A stretch of DNA of 50,521 nucleotides from Alphaproteobacteria bacterium (lineage in GTDB: Bacteria > Pseudomonadota > Alphaproteobacteria > Bin65). A program made the position numbers and the translations under genes. The DNA is taken from assembly GCA_021776685.1 (NCBI GenBank), contig JAJFFJ010000019.1, forward strand, positions 1 to 50,521. Reading direction: 5' to 3'. This document shows positions 8,969-17,551 of the stretch, piece by piece. Positions within the stretch are counted from its first letter, which is position 1. Each line of letters begins with the position of its first letter. The notes beneath the pieces were generated by a model. It searched no databases, was not told the DNA's origin, and saw only the letters and a program-made list of their open reading frames with translations.

Positions 8969-10720
8969 ATGCCTGAAGGCGATAAACCGAAATTCGACAA
9001 GTCCAAGATGCCCAGCCGTCACACAACCGAGGGGCCGGAACGCGCCCCGCACCGGTCCTACCTCTACGCCATGGGCGTGACGGAGGAGGAAGTGCACCAG
9101 CCGCTGGTGGGCGTGGCGACGGCCTGGAACGAGGCCGCACCCTGCAACATCTCCCTCGGCCGCCAGGCCCAGGCCGTGAAGCGGGGCGTGAAGGTTGCCG
9201 GCGGCACGCCGCGGGAATTCACCACCATCACCGTGACCGACGGCATCGCCATGGGCCACGAAGGCATGAAGAGCTCGCTGGTCAGCCGCGAGGTGATTGC
9301 GGATTCGGTGGAGCTGACCATGCGCGGCCATTGCTATGACGCGCTGGTGACCCTGGCGGGCTGCGACAAGTCCCTGCCGGGCATGATGATGGCCATGGTG
9401 CGCCTGAATGTGCCGGCGGTGTTCATCTATGGCGGCTCGATCCTGCCCGGCCGCTTCCGTGGCAAGGACGTGACCGTGGTCGACATCTTCGAGGGCGTCG
9501 GCCAGCACGCTGCTGGTAACTGGACCGACGCGGATCTGCACGAGCTGGAGCTTGTGGCCTGCCCGTCAGCCGGCTCCTGTGGAGGTCAGTTCACCGCCAA
9601 CACCATGGCCTGCGTGTCGGAGGCCATGGGCCTCGCCATCCCCGGTTCCGCCGGTGCGCCCGCGCCGTATGAATCCCGCGACCAGTTCTGCGAGGCCTCG
9701 GGCGAAGTGGTGATGAAACTGCTCGAAACCGGCTTGAGGCCACGGGACATTGTCACCCGAGAAGCCCTTGAAAATGCAGCAGTTATTGTCGCGGCAACCG
9801 GCGGTTCCACAAATGCCGGCTTGCACCTGCCGGCGATTGCAAACGAGTGTGGTATCAACTTCGACCTGCATGATGTGACGGAGATTTTCCGCAAAACGCC
9901 CTACATCGCCGACCTGAAACCCGGCGGCAAATATGTCGCCAAGGATCTGTTCGATGTGGGCGGCGTCGGCATTGTCATGAAGGAACTGATGGAAAATGGC
10001 CTACTCCATGGTGACTGCATGACTGTCACGGGTAAAACCATCGCCGAGAATCTGGAGGACGAAGTGTTTCCGGACGATCAGGACGTGGTCTATCGGGTCA
10101 AGAACGCGCTCGCACCCACCGGCGGCGTCGTCGGTGTGAAGGGCAACCTGGCGCCTGAAGGCGGCATCGTGAAGGTGGCGGGCATCGCGGAGGAAAACCA
10201 GAGCTTCACTGGCCCCGCCCGGGTCTTCGACTGCGAGGAAGACTGCTTCGAGTATGTCACGAAAGGCGCCAATGTTGGGGGTGGCGTCCAGGAGGGCGAC
10301 TGCCTGGTGATCCGCTATGAGGGGCCCAAGGGCGGCCCCGGCATGCGCGAGATGCTGTCCACGACGGCGGCCCTCTATGGCATGGGCATGGACAATGTGG
10401 CGCTGATCACCGACGGCCGCTTCTCCGGTGGCACCCGCGGCCTCTGCGTCGGCCATATTGGCCCCGAGGCGGCGGTGGGCGGTCCCATCGGCCTGCTTCA
10501 GGACGGCGACATGATCACCATCAACGCGCCCACCGGTGAGATCAGCGTCGACCTCAGCGATGAAGAGCTGGCCAAACGTAGGGAAGCCTGGGTGCCGCGC
10601 AAGAATATGTACAGCTCAGGCGCCCTCTGGCGCTACGCCCAGACCGTCGGTTCCGCCGAGAAGGGCGCCGTCTGCCATCCGGGCGGCCACGGCGAGAGTC
10701 ATATCTACGCGGATATCTAG
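8969..10720 (+). CDS. ilvD: Dihydroxy-acid dehydratase (IlvD/Edd family)
   Basis: 583 aa. IlvD dehydrates 2,3-dihydroxy-isovalerate and -methylvalerate in valine, isoleucine and leucine synthesis, using an Fe-S cluster and Mg2+. The three cluster cysteines are visible: C59 (APCNISL), C132 (AGCDKSLPG) and C204 ([13 protein letters not shown]). The C-terminal signature [19 protein letters not shown] is present. ATG 8969 is chosen because [20 protein letters not shown] begins the conserved region; the frame is open further upstream but without family sequence. Related sugar-acid dehydratases share the fold, so the substrate is probable rather than certain. A terminator follows. Confidence 0.93.
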   Translation: MPEGDKPKFDKSKMPSRHTTEGPERAPHRSYLYAMGVTEEEVHQPLVGVATAWNEAAPCNISLGRQAQAVKRGVKVAGGTPREFTTITVTDGIAMGHEGMKSSLVSREVIADSVELTMRGHCYDALVTLAGCDKSLPGMMMAMVRLNVPAVFIYGGSILPGRFRGKDVTVVDIFEGVGQHAAGNWTDADLHELELVACPSAGSCGGQFTANTMACVSEAMGLAIPGSAGAPAPYESRDQFCEASGEVVMKLLETGLRPRDIVTREALENAAVIVAATGGSTNAGLHLPAIANECGINFDLHDVTEIFRKTPYIADLKPGGKYVAKDLFDVGGVGIVMKELMENGLLHGDCMTVTGKTIAENLEDEVFPDDQDVVYRVKNALAPTGGVVGVKGNLAPEGGIVKVAGIAEENQSFTGPARVFDCEEDCFEYVTKGANVGGGVQEGDCLVIRYEGPKGGPGMREMLSTTAALYGMGMDNVALITDGRFSGGTRGLCVGHIGPEAAVGGPIGLLQDGDMITINAPTGEISVDLSDEELAKRREAWVPRKNMYSSGALWRYAQTVGSAEKGAVCHPGGHGESHIYADI

Positions 10721-10746
10721 GGATTCAACTGGCGACCGAATATGAG

Positions 10747-10780
10747 GAAAGGGCGGGTTTCAGACCCGCCCTTTCAATTT
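10747..10780 (+). terminator. Terminator after ilvD
   Basis: Perfect 12-bp stem GAAAGGGCGGGT / ACCCGCCCTTTC (10747-10758 with 10764-10775), loop TTCAG, followed by AATTT. It lies between the convergent ilvD and the minus-strand gene ending at 10819, so it may serve both, although the tail is better on the plus strand. Confidence 0.75.
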
Positions 10781-10818
10781 CTACATGTCCCTGAGGCGAC
10801 CTCTGAACTGGCGCAACC

Positions 10819-11874
10819 CTACCGCCGCACCTCCCACCAAATCACGCTGACCTTGAGTTTGGCCCGGCGCGCGGCGGGGTTGTCAGAGCTGAAGGGCTTC
10901 CCGCTCCCCAGCGCTTTCTGATCGGCGGCTGACAGGTTTTCCGGCCAGGTCAGACGCAGGATCAGCTGTTTTGCCTCCGGCACATCCTTGCCGGCGATCA
11001 CGCTGCCGCCGCCATCCCGGTTGAAGCTCGACACCTGAAAGGGCAGGCCAAAGATACGCTCGAGTTTGATCAGGCCGGTGCCAATACGGATGCCGTCGCT
11101 GGTGCGCCAGATGCTGTCCTTGCGGGTGACGATCACCCATTGGGGCAGGTTGGTTCGCTCCTTGAAGAAGACCGTGACTTCCCGTGGTGTGCCGCCAAAG
11201 ATCAGCGCCCCCCGATGCTTCGGCAGGTCGGCGTGGGGCGGCTGGTACATGCCGACGCGCACGTTGGCTGCGCCGAAGCTGCGCCGGAGCCCCGCCAGGG
11301 TGGTGCTCCTGCTGATCGGCCCGAAGCTCTGTCCGGGCTTGATAACGAAGGAGACCTTAGGCGGCGGCAGTAACGTGTTTTTGGCCCGGCAACCCAGAAA
11401 TGCCAGCCGGGCGCCATTTTTGTAGATCGCGATGCCATGGGTCACGTCATGGCCTTGCCCCTGGGCCCGGGCAATGAGCGAGTCTTCGTATCGATAGAGG
11501 TATTGGCCGCGGCGGAACCTGATCTCCGTCCGAGCGCCCCGTGAATAACCCATGACGAAGATCTGAAACTGGCTGGCGGACCCGACGCGCTGACGGGGAA
11601 ATTGCAGTTCAATCTGACCGTCCGCCTTGGCGATCCGATAGGTCATGAAGGAGACCTTCGGCGTCTCCCGTCCATTGGGTGTCCGCTGGAGGTTTTGTCC
11701 CTTGGGAATGCAAAAGGCGAGCGACCGCCCATTCTTCAGAACGCAGCCGGTATAGGCGGTTTCGTCCGGGCCGGAACACAGGCTTTTCCAGGCAACTTGC
11801 GCCTGCGCGTTGGCCACAGCAAATATCGCAAAGGGAACCGCGGCCAGGCTCGCCATCAACAATCGTCGGGTCAT
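10819..11874 (-). CDS. Large secreted protein of unknown function
   Basis: About 351 aa with a signal peptide (MTRRLLMASLAAVPFAIFAV, cleavage near ANAQA). Two related blocks can be seen: LKNGRSLAFCIPKG near the N-terminus and IYKNGARLAFLGC about 100 residues later, suggesting an internal repeat of a beta domain with disulfide cysteines. The C-terminal half has DGIRIGTGLIKLERIFG and LPFQVSSFNRDGGG, a pattern I associate with conserved periplasmic proteins of unknown role. ATG 11874 or ATG 11886 (four residues longer) could be the start, and neither has a strong ribosome site. No function is assigned. Confidence 0.72.
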   Translation of the reverse strand: MTRRLLMASLAAVPFAIFAVANAQAQVAWKSLCSGPDETAYTGCVLKNGRSLAFCIPKGQNLQRTPNGRETPKVSFMTYRIAKADGQIELQFPRQRVGSASQFQIFVMGYSRGARTEIRFRRGQYLYRYEDSLIARAQGQGHDVTHGIAIYKNGARLAFLGCRAKNTLLPPPKVSFVIKPGQSFGPISRSTTLAGLRRSFGAANVRVGMYQPPHADLPKHRGALIFGGTPREVTVFFKERTNLPQWVIVTRKDSIWRTSDGIRIGTGLIKLERIFGLPFQVSSFNRDGGGSVIAGKDVPEAKQLILRLTWPENLSAADQKALGSGKPFSSDNPAARRAKLKVSVIWWEVRR

Positions 11875-12048
11875 ATGTCGGTCCATATTTCGGGGATTTC
11901 GGATCAGCACGCAAATCACGCGGTGCGGGCCTGTAACGCAAGCGTAAATGGACCCATGGGCATCCACAAGGGAAGGGGGGCCGAAATATGATAGAGCCTT
12001 CTTTTTGGCGGTGGGCCGATACGCCGGAGCTTGCCCAATGGAGCGACC

Positions 12049-12585
12049 ATGACAATCCGACCCTGCACGCCCGACGATACCGACGCCATCTGGGAAATCA
12101 TCAACGACGGCGCGCAGGCCTATCGTGGCGTGATCCCGGCGGACCGGTGGCACGACCCCTATATGAGCCGTGATGATCTTCAATCGGAGATCGACGCCGG
12201 AGTGCGCTTCTTCGGACTAGACGCAGGTGGCGCGTTACAGGGGGTCATGGGCATTCAGGATGTGGCCGGGCCCAGGCTGGAAGGGACGGGAGGCTGGCCG
12301 GATGTGACCCTCATCCGCCACGCCTATGTACGGACCAGCGCCCGGCGGGGGGGAGTCGGCGGCAAGCTCCTTGCGCATCTCATGGGGCTCGAGCGAAACC
12401 CGCTCCTGATCGGCACCTGGGCCGCGGCCACCTGGGCGGTCGAATTCTACGAAAAACATGGCTTCTGGGTCACCGACCGGGACCAGGCCCGCAGGCTTCT
12501 CAAGGCCTACTGGACCGTCCCTGAGCGGCAGATAGAGACATCCGTGGTGCTCGCAGAGGCAGGATATACGCTGCCGGAAATCTGA
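12049..12585 (+). CDS. GNAT family N-acetyltransferase
   Basis: 178 aa. MTIRPCTPDD-TDAIWEIIND opens the GNAT fold, the acetyl-CoA loop is VRTSARRGGVGGKLLAHL (the R/Q-x-x-G-x-G/A motif), and WAVEFYEKHGFWV is the classic C-terminal strand-helix. Such enzymes acetylate an amine from acetyl-CoA, and the substrate is unknown. ATG 12049 has GGAG seven bases upstream and is preferred over an in-frame TTG at 12031. It is divergent from the secreted orphan gene. Confidence 0.9.
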   Translation: MTIRPCTPDDTDAIWEIINDGAQAYRGVIPADRWHDPYMSRDDLQSEIDAGVRFFGLDAGGALQGVMGIQDVAGPRLEGTGGWPDVTLIRHAYVRTSARRGGVGGKLLAHLMGLERNPLLIGTWAAATWAVEFYEKHGFWVTDRDQARRLLKAYWTVPERQIETSVVLAEAGYTLPEI

Positions 12586-12685
12586 CCAGGTTTCACCGGG
12601 AACATCCCACCGTGGACTTGGGTAAGCTGCCTGCGGCCTGCACCGGGAGATAATGGGCCGCGGGGGCAGTGTACCTTATGGCGTC

Positions 12686-12991
12686 TCAGTCCACGTCTGA
12701 GCGGATCACCCGATAAAGCCCCGGAAAATAGGTGAAGTCGCCTTTGTGACGTTCGGTAAATGCGGTGAATTCCGGAGCTTGCACGGCGGCATAAAACGCT
12801 TCCGGACTGGTCCATTCGGCGCGGTTGATGAGCTGGAAGCGAGCATTGTCGTCGATCGCGCGATGCAGCGCGGTCGAAACATACCCGGGCGCTTTGCGCA
12901 TCAAATCTGCACCTTCTTCCCAATAGGCGGTTGAAGCGTCGGTGGCGCCATCGGGCACCTCGAAGGCGTTGAGCAGAATCACGTTGGACAT
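12686..12991 (-). CDS. Antibiotic biosynthesis monooxygenase (ABM) domain protein
   Basis: 101 aa, a single ABM ferredoxin-like domain: VILLNAFEV strand, APGYVSTALHRAID, FQLINRAEWTSPEAFYAA with the usual W-x-S pattern. Members are cofactor-poor monooxygenases acting on quinones or haem, or stress proteins. It lies 3 nt after the MarR gene on the same strand, so the pair is one operon and MarR probably controls it. The substrate is not known. Confidence 0.88.
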   Translation of the reverse strand: MSNVILLNAFEVPDGATDASTAYWEEGADLMRKAPGYVSTALHRAIDDNARFQLINRAEWTSPEAFYAAVQAPEFTAFTERHKGDFTYFPGLYRVIRSDVD

Positions 12992-12994
12992 GGG

Positions 12995-13495
12995 TCAGTT
13001 TCCTTTTGGCGTCATGGAGATGGGTTTTGAGGCAGACCGGGCGCGACCGCCACTTGCGGTCAACCGCTCGGTAAGGTCGTGGAGCAGACCCGCGGCTTCG
13101 GTGAGACGTTCCGCACTCAGGCCCTCGGCAAGCGCGCCAGACCAGGCGGCTTGAACGCCGTCGACCTCTTTCAAGGCGCTGCGCGCCTTTTCGGTCAGGA
13201 CAACCAGCCGCGCACGTGCGTGGTCCGGGTTGGCTTCCAGAGTGATGAATCCCAGACGTTCAAGATCGTTGACCGTCCGCTGCACTGATTGCCGGGCCAG
13301 TCCCATGCGCCGGCCGATCTGCGCAACGGACAAAGAGCGATCGGCTAGGTCGATTGCGCCCAGGACCTGCCAGCGCGCACTGGTGAGACCCAGAGGTTCC
13401 ATCAGCTGGTCACCCGCCGTGAGCAAGTGACCGTTCAGACGAAAGATCTCCAGGATCAGGTCCGTCAGGGCATGAGATTCATGGGTTCGGGGCAT
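12995..13495 (-). CDS. MarR family transcriptional regulator
   Basis: 166 aa winged-helix regulator. The HTH is in SVAQIGRRMGLARQSVQRTV and the wing in LGFITLEANPDHARARLVVLT, with dimerisation helices at both ends. MarR proteins repress neighbouring detoxification genes and release DNA on binding phenolics or oxidants. The start ATG 13495 has GGAGTGA upstream. Cotranscription with the ABM monooxygenase and a perfect palindrome over the predicted promoter suggest an autoregulated pair responding to an aromatic or quinone stress, which is inference. Confidence 0.93.
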   Translation of the reverse strand: MPRTHESHALTDLILEIFRLNGHLLTAGDQLMEPLGLTSARWQVLGAIDLADRSLSVAQIGRRMGLARQSVQRTVNDLERLGFITLEANPDHARARLVVLTEKARSALKEVDGVQAAWSGALAEGLSAERLTEAAGLLHDLTERLTASGGRARSASKPISMTPKGN

Positions 13496-13515
13496 TCTTC
13501 ACTCCAGTTGGTAGG

Positions 13516-13544
13516 TGTATGTCATAATGACAGTCGACTGTCAA
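13516..13544 (-). promoter_or_regulatory. marR promoter and perfect 16-bp operator
   Basis: On the minus strand TTGACA (13544-13539), 17-nt spacer, CATACA (13521-13516). The perfect palindrome TGACAGTCGACTGTCA (13528-13543) covers the -35 and most of the spacer, ideal for repression. The start codon follows at 13495. Confidence 0.7.
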
Positions 13545-13588
13545 TTAAACCACTGATAACGCGTCGTTGCTTTAATCTGGTTCCTGGA

Positions 13589-13616
13589 TTGACCTGCATT
13601 CGTCGGCAACTATGGG
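13589..13616 (+). promoter_or_regulatory. Candidate promoter for the gene at 13656
   Basis: TTGACC (13589-13594), 16-nt spacer, TATGGG (13611-13616). The -35 is good and the -10 is weak. It lies in the divergent gap shared with marR, about 45 bp from its operator. Confidence 0.3.
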
Positions 13617-13655
13617 ATTGGTGGCTGTGGCGGATGACAAGCGAAGAGTGGGCAG

Positions 13656-14246
13656 ATGAGCGAGATTTGGTACACGGCGCGCCAACCATTTGGTCCCGCT
13701 CAGGGTGACCGGTGGCAGGGCTATCTACGCTGGCGCGAACTGTCTGGGGTCGAAGATCTGGTGACCCTCGACACCTCGCTCTGTCCTGAAATTGTTGAGG
13801 AACTGTCCCGGATGGACTGGGACCACAATGTTCAGGAGGACTACGTCACTTTCTGGTTCCGCAATCTGGACTATCTTTTGCACCGCACCGAAGAAGCTCC
13901 GGATCGGCAGGTCCTTGCGGGGTGGCGGGAGCCGCCGGCGGGGCTGGACGACGGAGCGGTCGCGGCGACTTTGGCCGACCCTCGGTTCCGCTTTCAGGGC
14001 TATGAACTCTTGGATGTCCATGGCGATATCAGTGCGCTGAGCAACTGCACTGGCTTTGACGATGCCTACCGCACTGCCGAACTGAATGCGGTTGGGTTGC
14101 TGGACAGCCTGGATCGCGCCCGTCAGGTGCAGGCCGCCTTGAAGTCGCATTATGCCGGCCATGGCCACGAAGACACCCATATCTGGGCCGTCTGGAATAT
14201 GGAGGCGGGCGGTCCTGCCGGTGCCACCCAGGAAGCTACCGCCTAG
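13656..14246 (+). CDS. Unrecognised protein, probably cytoplasmic
   Basis: 196 aa, no signal peptide and no membrane segment. It is rich in Trp, Tyr and Asp, with segments such as DRWQGYLRWRELSG, VTFWFRNLDYLLHR and GHGHEDTHIWAVWNMEA. An internal stretch near residues 110-150 (FQGYELLDVHGDISALSNC) carries a possible metal-binding mix of Asp and His, but no motif I can name. Codon usage looks like the neighbours. It is divergent from marR and convergent with the pirin pair (4-nt overlap of the ends). I do not know its function. Confidence 0.7.
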   Translation: MSEIWYTARQPFGPAQGDRWQGYLRWRELSGVEDLVTLDTSLCPEIVEELSRMDWDHNVQEDYVTFWFRNLDYLLHRTEEAPDRQVLAGWREPPAGLDDGAVAATLADPRFRFQGYELLDVHGDISALSNCTGFDDAYRTAELNAVGLLDSLDRARQVQAALKSHYAGHGHEDTHIWAVWNMEAGGPAGATQEATA

Positions 14247-15109
14247 AAACGTCCCGCCTGAAAATCCTGAAACGCCTGGTGGATCTCCGCCTCTGTGTTC
14301 ATGACAAAGGGGCCGTAGCGGGCCACCGGTTCGCCCAACGGTCTCGCGGCCACCAGCAGGGCGCGGGCGCCTTCCTGTCCGGCATGGAGGGTGATTTCAC
14401 CTCCAGGCGACAGGACCGCCAGATGATGCGCTGCGATGTCGGTGCCGGCCACCACCAGATCGCCGTCAATCACGTAGCAGATGGCCGCATGGTCCGGCGG
14501 CAACGCCTGAGTGTAGGCCACGCCGGGGGCGAGCTGGATGTCCAGATAGAGCGGATCAACCGCGATGCCTTTTACCGGGCCGGTCACCCCGGCCGCCGCA
14601 CCGGCGATGACGCGTAGGGTGACACCATCCGCGGGCTGGGTCTCAGGCACCTCGTCAGCGGTGTATTCCTGATAGGCAGGCGGGCTCATCTTGTCTGCCG
14701 CAGGCAGGTTGACCCAGAGCTGGAAGCCCCGTACCTCACCGTCGTCGTCATGACCCTGTTCCGGCATCTCGGAATGGATGATGCCGCGGCCGGCGGTCAT
14801 CCATTGCACGGCGCCGGGCCCAATCACGCCATTTGCGCCAGTATGGTCGCGATGGCGCATGCGCCCGCCAATCATGTAGGTGACCGTCTCGAAACCCCTG
14901 TGCGGGTGGTCTGGAAAGCCGCCAACCGGCTCATCTGGCGCGGCAGGCCAGAAGTCCGACAACAGCAGGAATGGGTCCACATGATCCAGGTGTTGTGTGG
15001 CGATCATGCGGGTGAGGGTCAGGCCGGGCACGTCGGCCGAGGCAACGGCAGGGACGACCTGCTCGACCGATCGGCTTCGCGCCGTTTGGGTGGCCGTCGT
15101 TATGCTCAC
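14243..15109 (-). CDS. Pirin family protein (second of a coupled pair)
   Basis: About 288 aa bicupin. The metal site is conserved: HPHRGFETV gives two His, and GRGIIHSEMPEQ gives the third His and the Glu. Pirins are Fe-binding nuclear or cytoplasmic proteins; some bacterial members are quercetin 2,3-dioxygenases, others act as redox sensors. The GTG start overlaps the stop of the upstream pirin (GTGA), so translation is coupled. It is clearly homologous to its neighbour but well diverged, for example QEYTADEVPE against QEFDGAGVPE. The C-terminus ARYGPFVMNTEAEIHQAF is the family hallmark. Confidence 0.9.
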   Translation of the reverse strand: MSITTATQTARSRSVEQVVPAVASADVPGLTLTRMIATQHLDHVDPFLLLSDFWPAAPDEPVGGFPDHPHRGFETVTYMIGGRMRHRDHTGANGVIGPGAVQWMTAGRGIIHSEMPEQGHDDDGEVRGFQLWVNLPAADKMSPPAYQEYTADEVPETQPADGVTLRVIAGAAAGVTGPVKGIAVDPLYLDIQLAPGVAYTQALPPDHAAICYVIDGDLVVAGTDIAAHHLAVLSPGGEITLHAGQEGARALLVAARPLGEPVARYGPFVMNTEAEIHQAFQDFQAGRF

Positions 15110-15996
15110 ACGAAGTTCCCGTCCTGGAAATCCTTGAAGGCCTGGTGGATCTCTTGCTCTGTATTCATCACAAAGGGTCCGTATCGGGCGATGGGCTCGC
15201 CGATGGGCGCGCCCGCGACCAGCAGCAGGCGGGCCGTCTTGTCCCCGCTGTTCCTCAAGCTTACACAATCACCTGAGGATAACACCGCCAGATGCCGGCG
15301 CGGCACGCTGTTAGTGGAACGATCGTTCAAGTCGCCATTCCCGCTCTCTGCGCCTGTAATCTCCACGGCGTCGCCTTCGAACACATAAACGAAGCCGTTG
15401 TGCCCGCTTTCCACAGGCTGGATTACCGCGGCGCCAGTGGGCAATGTGACATCCAGATAAAGGGGCGTCCCGTGGATGCCTTCGACCGGGCCAGAGATAT
15501 CCCCATGTGCGCCAGCAACCACGCGGATCAAGGCGCCGTCTTCCTGGCGTACCTCCGGGACCCCCGCGCCATCGAACTCCTGATATCGCGGGTCGGTCAT
15601 CTTCAGGCGTGCGGGCAGGTTCACCCACAGCTGAAATCCCTGCATGCGGCCGTCCACCTGCTCCGGCATTTCCGAGTGGAGGATGCCGCGGCCCGCAGTC
15701 ATCCATTGCACGCCACCGCCCCGCAGGACGCCTTCCGCACCGGTGTTGTCGCGGTGCCGCATGTTGCCGTCGATCATGTAGGTGACCGTCTCGAACCCGC
15801 GGTGCGGGTGCTCCGGAAAACCGGCGATGTAGTCGTCGGGATTTTCGGTGTTGAATTCGTCCAGCATCAGGAACGGATCCAGATCGGGCAGGGCAGGGGT
15901 CGAGATGCTGCGGTTGAGCTTGACGCCGGCACCGTCGCTCGCAGGTTCCGCGGCGACAATGCGCTCGGCCGTGCGCCATTTGGGAGGCGTTGACAT
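15106..15996 (-). CDS. Pirin family protein (first of a coupled pair)
   Basis: 296 aa bicupin with FPEHPHRGFETVTYMIDG and GRGILHSEMPEQ, carrying the His-His-His-Glu iron site. The end, ARYGPFVMNTEQEIHQAF, nearly repeats that of the next gene. MSTPPKWRTAERIV is taken as the N-terminus (ATG 15996, GGAG about ten bases upstream). An insert near residues 235-255 (ESGNGDLNDRSTNSVPRRH) distinguishes it from its partner. A compound repeat element lies about 200 bp upstream and points toward it. Confidence 0.9.
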   Translation of the reverse strand: MSTPPKWRTAERIVAAEPASDGAGVKLNRSISTPALPDLDPFLMLDEFNTENPDDYIAGFPEHPHRGFETVTYMIDGNMRHRDNTGAEGVLRGGGVQWMTAGRGILHSEMPEQVDGRMQGFQLWVNLPARLKMTDPRYQEFDGAGVPEVRQEDGALIRVVAGAHGDISGPVEGIHGTPLYLDVTLPTGAAVIQPVESGHNGFVYVFEGDAVEITGAESGNGDLNDRSTNSVPRRHLAVLSSGDCVSLRNSGDKTARLLLVAGAPIGEPIARYGPFVMNTEQEIHQAFKDFQDGNFV

Positions 15997-16195
15997 GGGG
16001 CAGGTGCTCCGGTGGCTGTGCCCGCAGGGAAGCGGACAAAGCGTTTTAGCAGGAGAAATGATTGGAACAGAGGTGGCGTCACCGGCGTCGCGGGTCAAGC
16101 CCATCCGCTTGAATACCGGGATATAATTCCTATATTTCTGTTGGCGAAGTTTTCCGGGCCTATCGCGCTTGGGGGCTATTTTTGGAGGTGTTCAT

Positions 16196-16225
16196 CTCCC
16201 CCACATTTCCCCACAAAACCCCAAA
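16196..16225 (-). repeat. Triple 10-bp direct repeat of TGTGGGG type (MraZ-operator-like)
   Basis: Minus strand reads TTTGGGGTTT, TGTGGGGAAA, TGTGGGGGAG: three units at exact 10-bp spacing, so each TGGGG is followed by a 5-bp spacer. This equals the layout reported for MraZ binding sites. It sits between the thioesterase stop (16287) and the pirin start (15996). Confidence 0.7.
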
Positions 16226-16250
16226 TCCGGCAGATTCGCAGTGCGGAATC

Positions 16251-16284
16251 GCAACAAAAGGCAACATATCGCAACGTTTAAAAA
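16251..16284 (-). repeat. Triple 10-bp direct repeat of GTTGC after a T-run
   Basis: Minus strand: a run of seven T, then GTTGC at 16275, 16265 and 16255, exactly 10 bp apart (GTTGCGATAT, GTTGCCTTTT, GTTGCGATTC). The same array with the same GTTGCGATATGTTGC core occurs at 34498. It starts just after the thioesterase stop codon. Confidence 0.7.
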
Positions 16285-16286
16285 AA

Positions 16287-16763
16287 CTAGTCCGCCAGCG
16301 GATCGGAAACGCGCATCAAGGTGGCCATTGCAATGGCGACCAGCTTTTCCCGGCCGTCCTGCACGGCGAAGACCTCACCCTGGGCGACCACGGTGCGGCG
16401 TGTGACCTTGATGACCTTGCCGCGGCCGATGAATTCCTCGCCGGCGCCGGGCGCGAGCAGGTTGATCTTGTATTCGCTGGTGCGTACGTCGCCGGCAACC
16501 GTGGCCGCCGCCCACGCGCAGGAGGCATCGGCCAGGAAGCCAAACAGGGAGCCGTGGATGAAACCGTGATGCTGGGTCAGGTCTTCCTTGAAGGGCAGGC
16601 GCAACTCGGCCTCGCCACCCTCGCACTTGGTCACGTAGGCGCCGATCAATTGCAGGTAGCGGGACTGGTCCAGATAAACCTGCATGTCGGCCAGGGTCAC
16701 GGGCGCTGCGGTGCTGTGGATACCCTGACGGTCTTGCCCGCCGTTGGTGTTGTCAGCCGACAA
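16287..16763 (-). CDS. PaaI-type hotdog-fold thioesterase
   Basis: About 158 aa. The hotdog core is clear: LRLPFKEDLTQHHGFIHGSL, with the H-G-x-x-H-G-x catalytic loop, then FLADASCAWAA and SEYKINLLAPG (the Y-K-I-N-x-L strand), ending in a central-strand VAIAMATLM. Family members hydrolyse acyl-CoA, often phenylacetyl-CoA-type products. The start is uncertain: TTG 16763 has GGAG seven bases upstream and overlaps the EthD gene by 11 nt, while GTG 16769 and ATG 16685 are alternatives. It is the last gene of a minus-strand run. Confidence 0.85.
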   Translation of the reverse strand: MSADNTNGGQDRQGIHSTAAPVTLADMQVYLDQSRYLQLIGAYVTKCEGGEAELRLPFKEDLTQHHGFIHGSLFGFLADASCAWAAATVAGDVRTSEYKINLLAPGAGEEFIGRGKVIKVTRRTVVAQGEVFAVQDGREKLVAIAMATLMRVSDPLAD

Positions 16764-17121
16764 TTTCACGCTCCGTCGAAAAGAAGATAGGGGAGTTTGC
16801 AAAATCGATGAACCGCCCTTCGTCGTCCATCAGCGCCTTGCCCGCAGCCCGGCCTTCGGAGGTGGAGAAACCGGCAGCGACCGCGTCCCAGTCGTCGAAC
16901 CACAATTCGGCGACCCCGTCGAAGGGTTCCGGCGCGCCGCGTGCCTTGGCAGCGCCCGCGCCAAAGTCGTGCGGCGCGTGGGTGGTCTGCACATACCGGC
17001 GGATGCCCAGCGCGCCCGCGTGTTGCTTGACCAGCGGCGCATGGTCGTCCCGCCAGGTGCGGTCGAAGTCGTCGAAACTCATGCCGGGTTTGCGGCGCAG
17101 GCAGAAGACGATTTTGATCAT
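16753..17121 (-). CDS. EthD domain-containing protein
   Basis: 122 aa. MIKIVFCLRRKPGMSFDDFD and WRDDHAPLVKQHA are the EthD signature, and AELWFDDWDAVAAGF is the second ferredoxin-like half. EthD-type proteins were first found beside ether-degrading P450s, and some are decarboxylases or small-molecule binding proteins. The role here is unknown. ATG 17121 follows GGAAGAG. It lies 22 nt after the GFA gene and its end overlaps the thioesterase start, so it is part of a cotranscribed run. Confidence 0.9.
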   Translation of the reverse strand: MIKIVFCLRRKPGMSFDDFDRTWRDDHAPLVKQHAGALGIRRYVQTTHAPHDFGAGAAKARGAPEPFDGVAELWFDDWDAVAAGFSTSEGRAAGKALMDDEGRFIDFANSPIFFSTEREIVG

Positions 17122-17143
17122 GGGCTCTTCCGTTTGGCCTGGG

Positions 17144-17551
17144 TCAGGTCTTGGGCCGCCATTCATCGTGGCGGGGCAGGGTGTCTGACAGGTCCAGCCA
17201 GGCCAGATGGCGTGACCAGAACAGATGCTCCCGGGGCGCAAGGGCTCCGGGTTCGTCGAGGGTACCGGCGGCGAGATCGATGCTGCCCCGTCCGGTGCGT
17301 GATTGCCAGGTCAGCGTGCTGCCGCAACGGGCGCAAAAACCCCGTTCGGCGCTGTCCGAGGAGGGGTAGATCGCCGGCGGTACCGTGAAGGTGACGCTTG
17401 TGCTGGGGAAAGTCGCCCAGGTGGCCATGGCCGCGCCGGTTTGTTGCTGGCAGTCGCGGCAATGGCAATGGTTGACCCAAGTGGGCTCCGCCGTCGCGGT
17501 GTAGCGGATCGTGCGGCAGAGACACCCACCGGTGATCTCGATTTCGCTCAT
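17144..17551 (-). CDS. GFA family (CENP-V/glutathione-dependent formaldehyde-activating-like) protein
   Basis: 135 aa with the Zn-binding cysteine pattern of the family: GGCLCRTIRY, then HCHCRDCQQQTGA, then FCARCGSTLTW. These residues hold two zinc ions in the beta-tent fold. True Gfa promotes glutathione-formaldehyde adduct formation, but most family members have no proven activity. Its ATG (17551) overlaps the stop of the exonuclease III gene as ATGA, implying translational coupling. Confidence 0.92.
   Translation of the reverse strand: MSEIEITGGCLCRTIRYTATAEPTWVNHCHCRDCQQQTGAAMATWATFPSTSVTFTVPPAIYPSSDSAERGFCARCGSTLTWQSRTGRGSIDLAAGTLDEPGALAPREHLFWSRHLAWLDLSDTLPRHDEWRPKT

Noticed and set aside
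16196-16284. Phased repeats as a CRISPR array or plasmid iterons
   Set aside because: Units are only 10 bp with 3-5 bp variable parts and three copies. There are no spacers of CRISPR length and no rep or cas gene.
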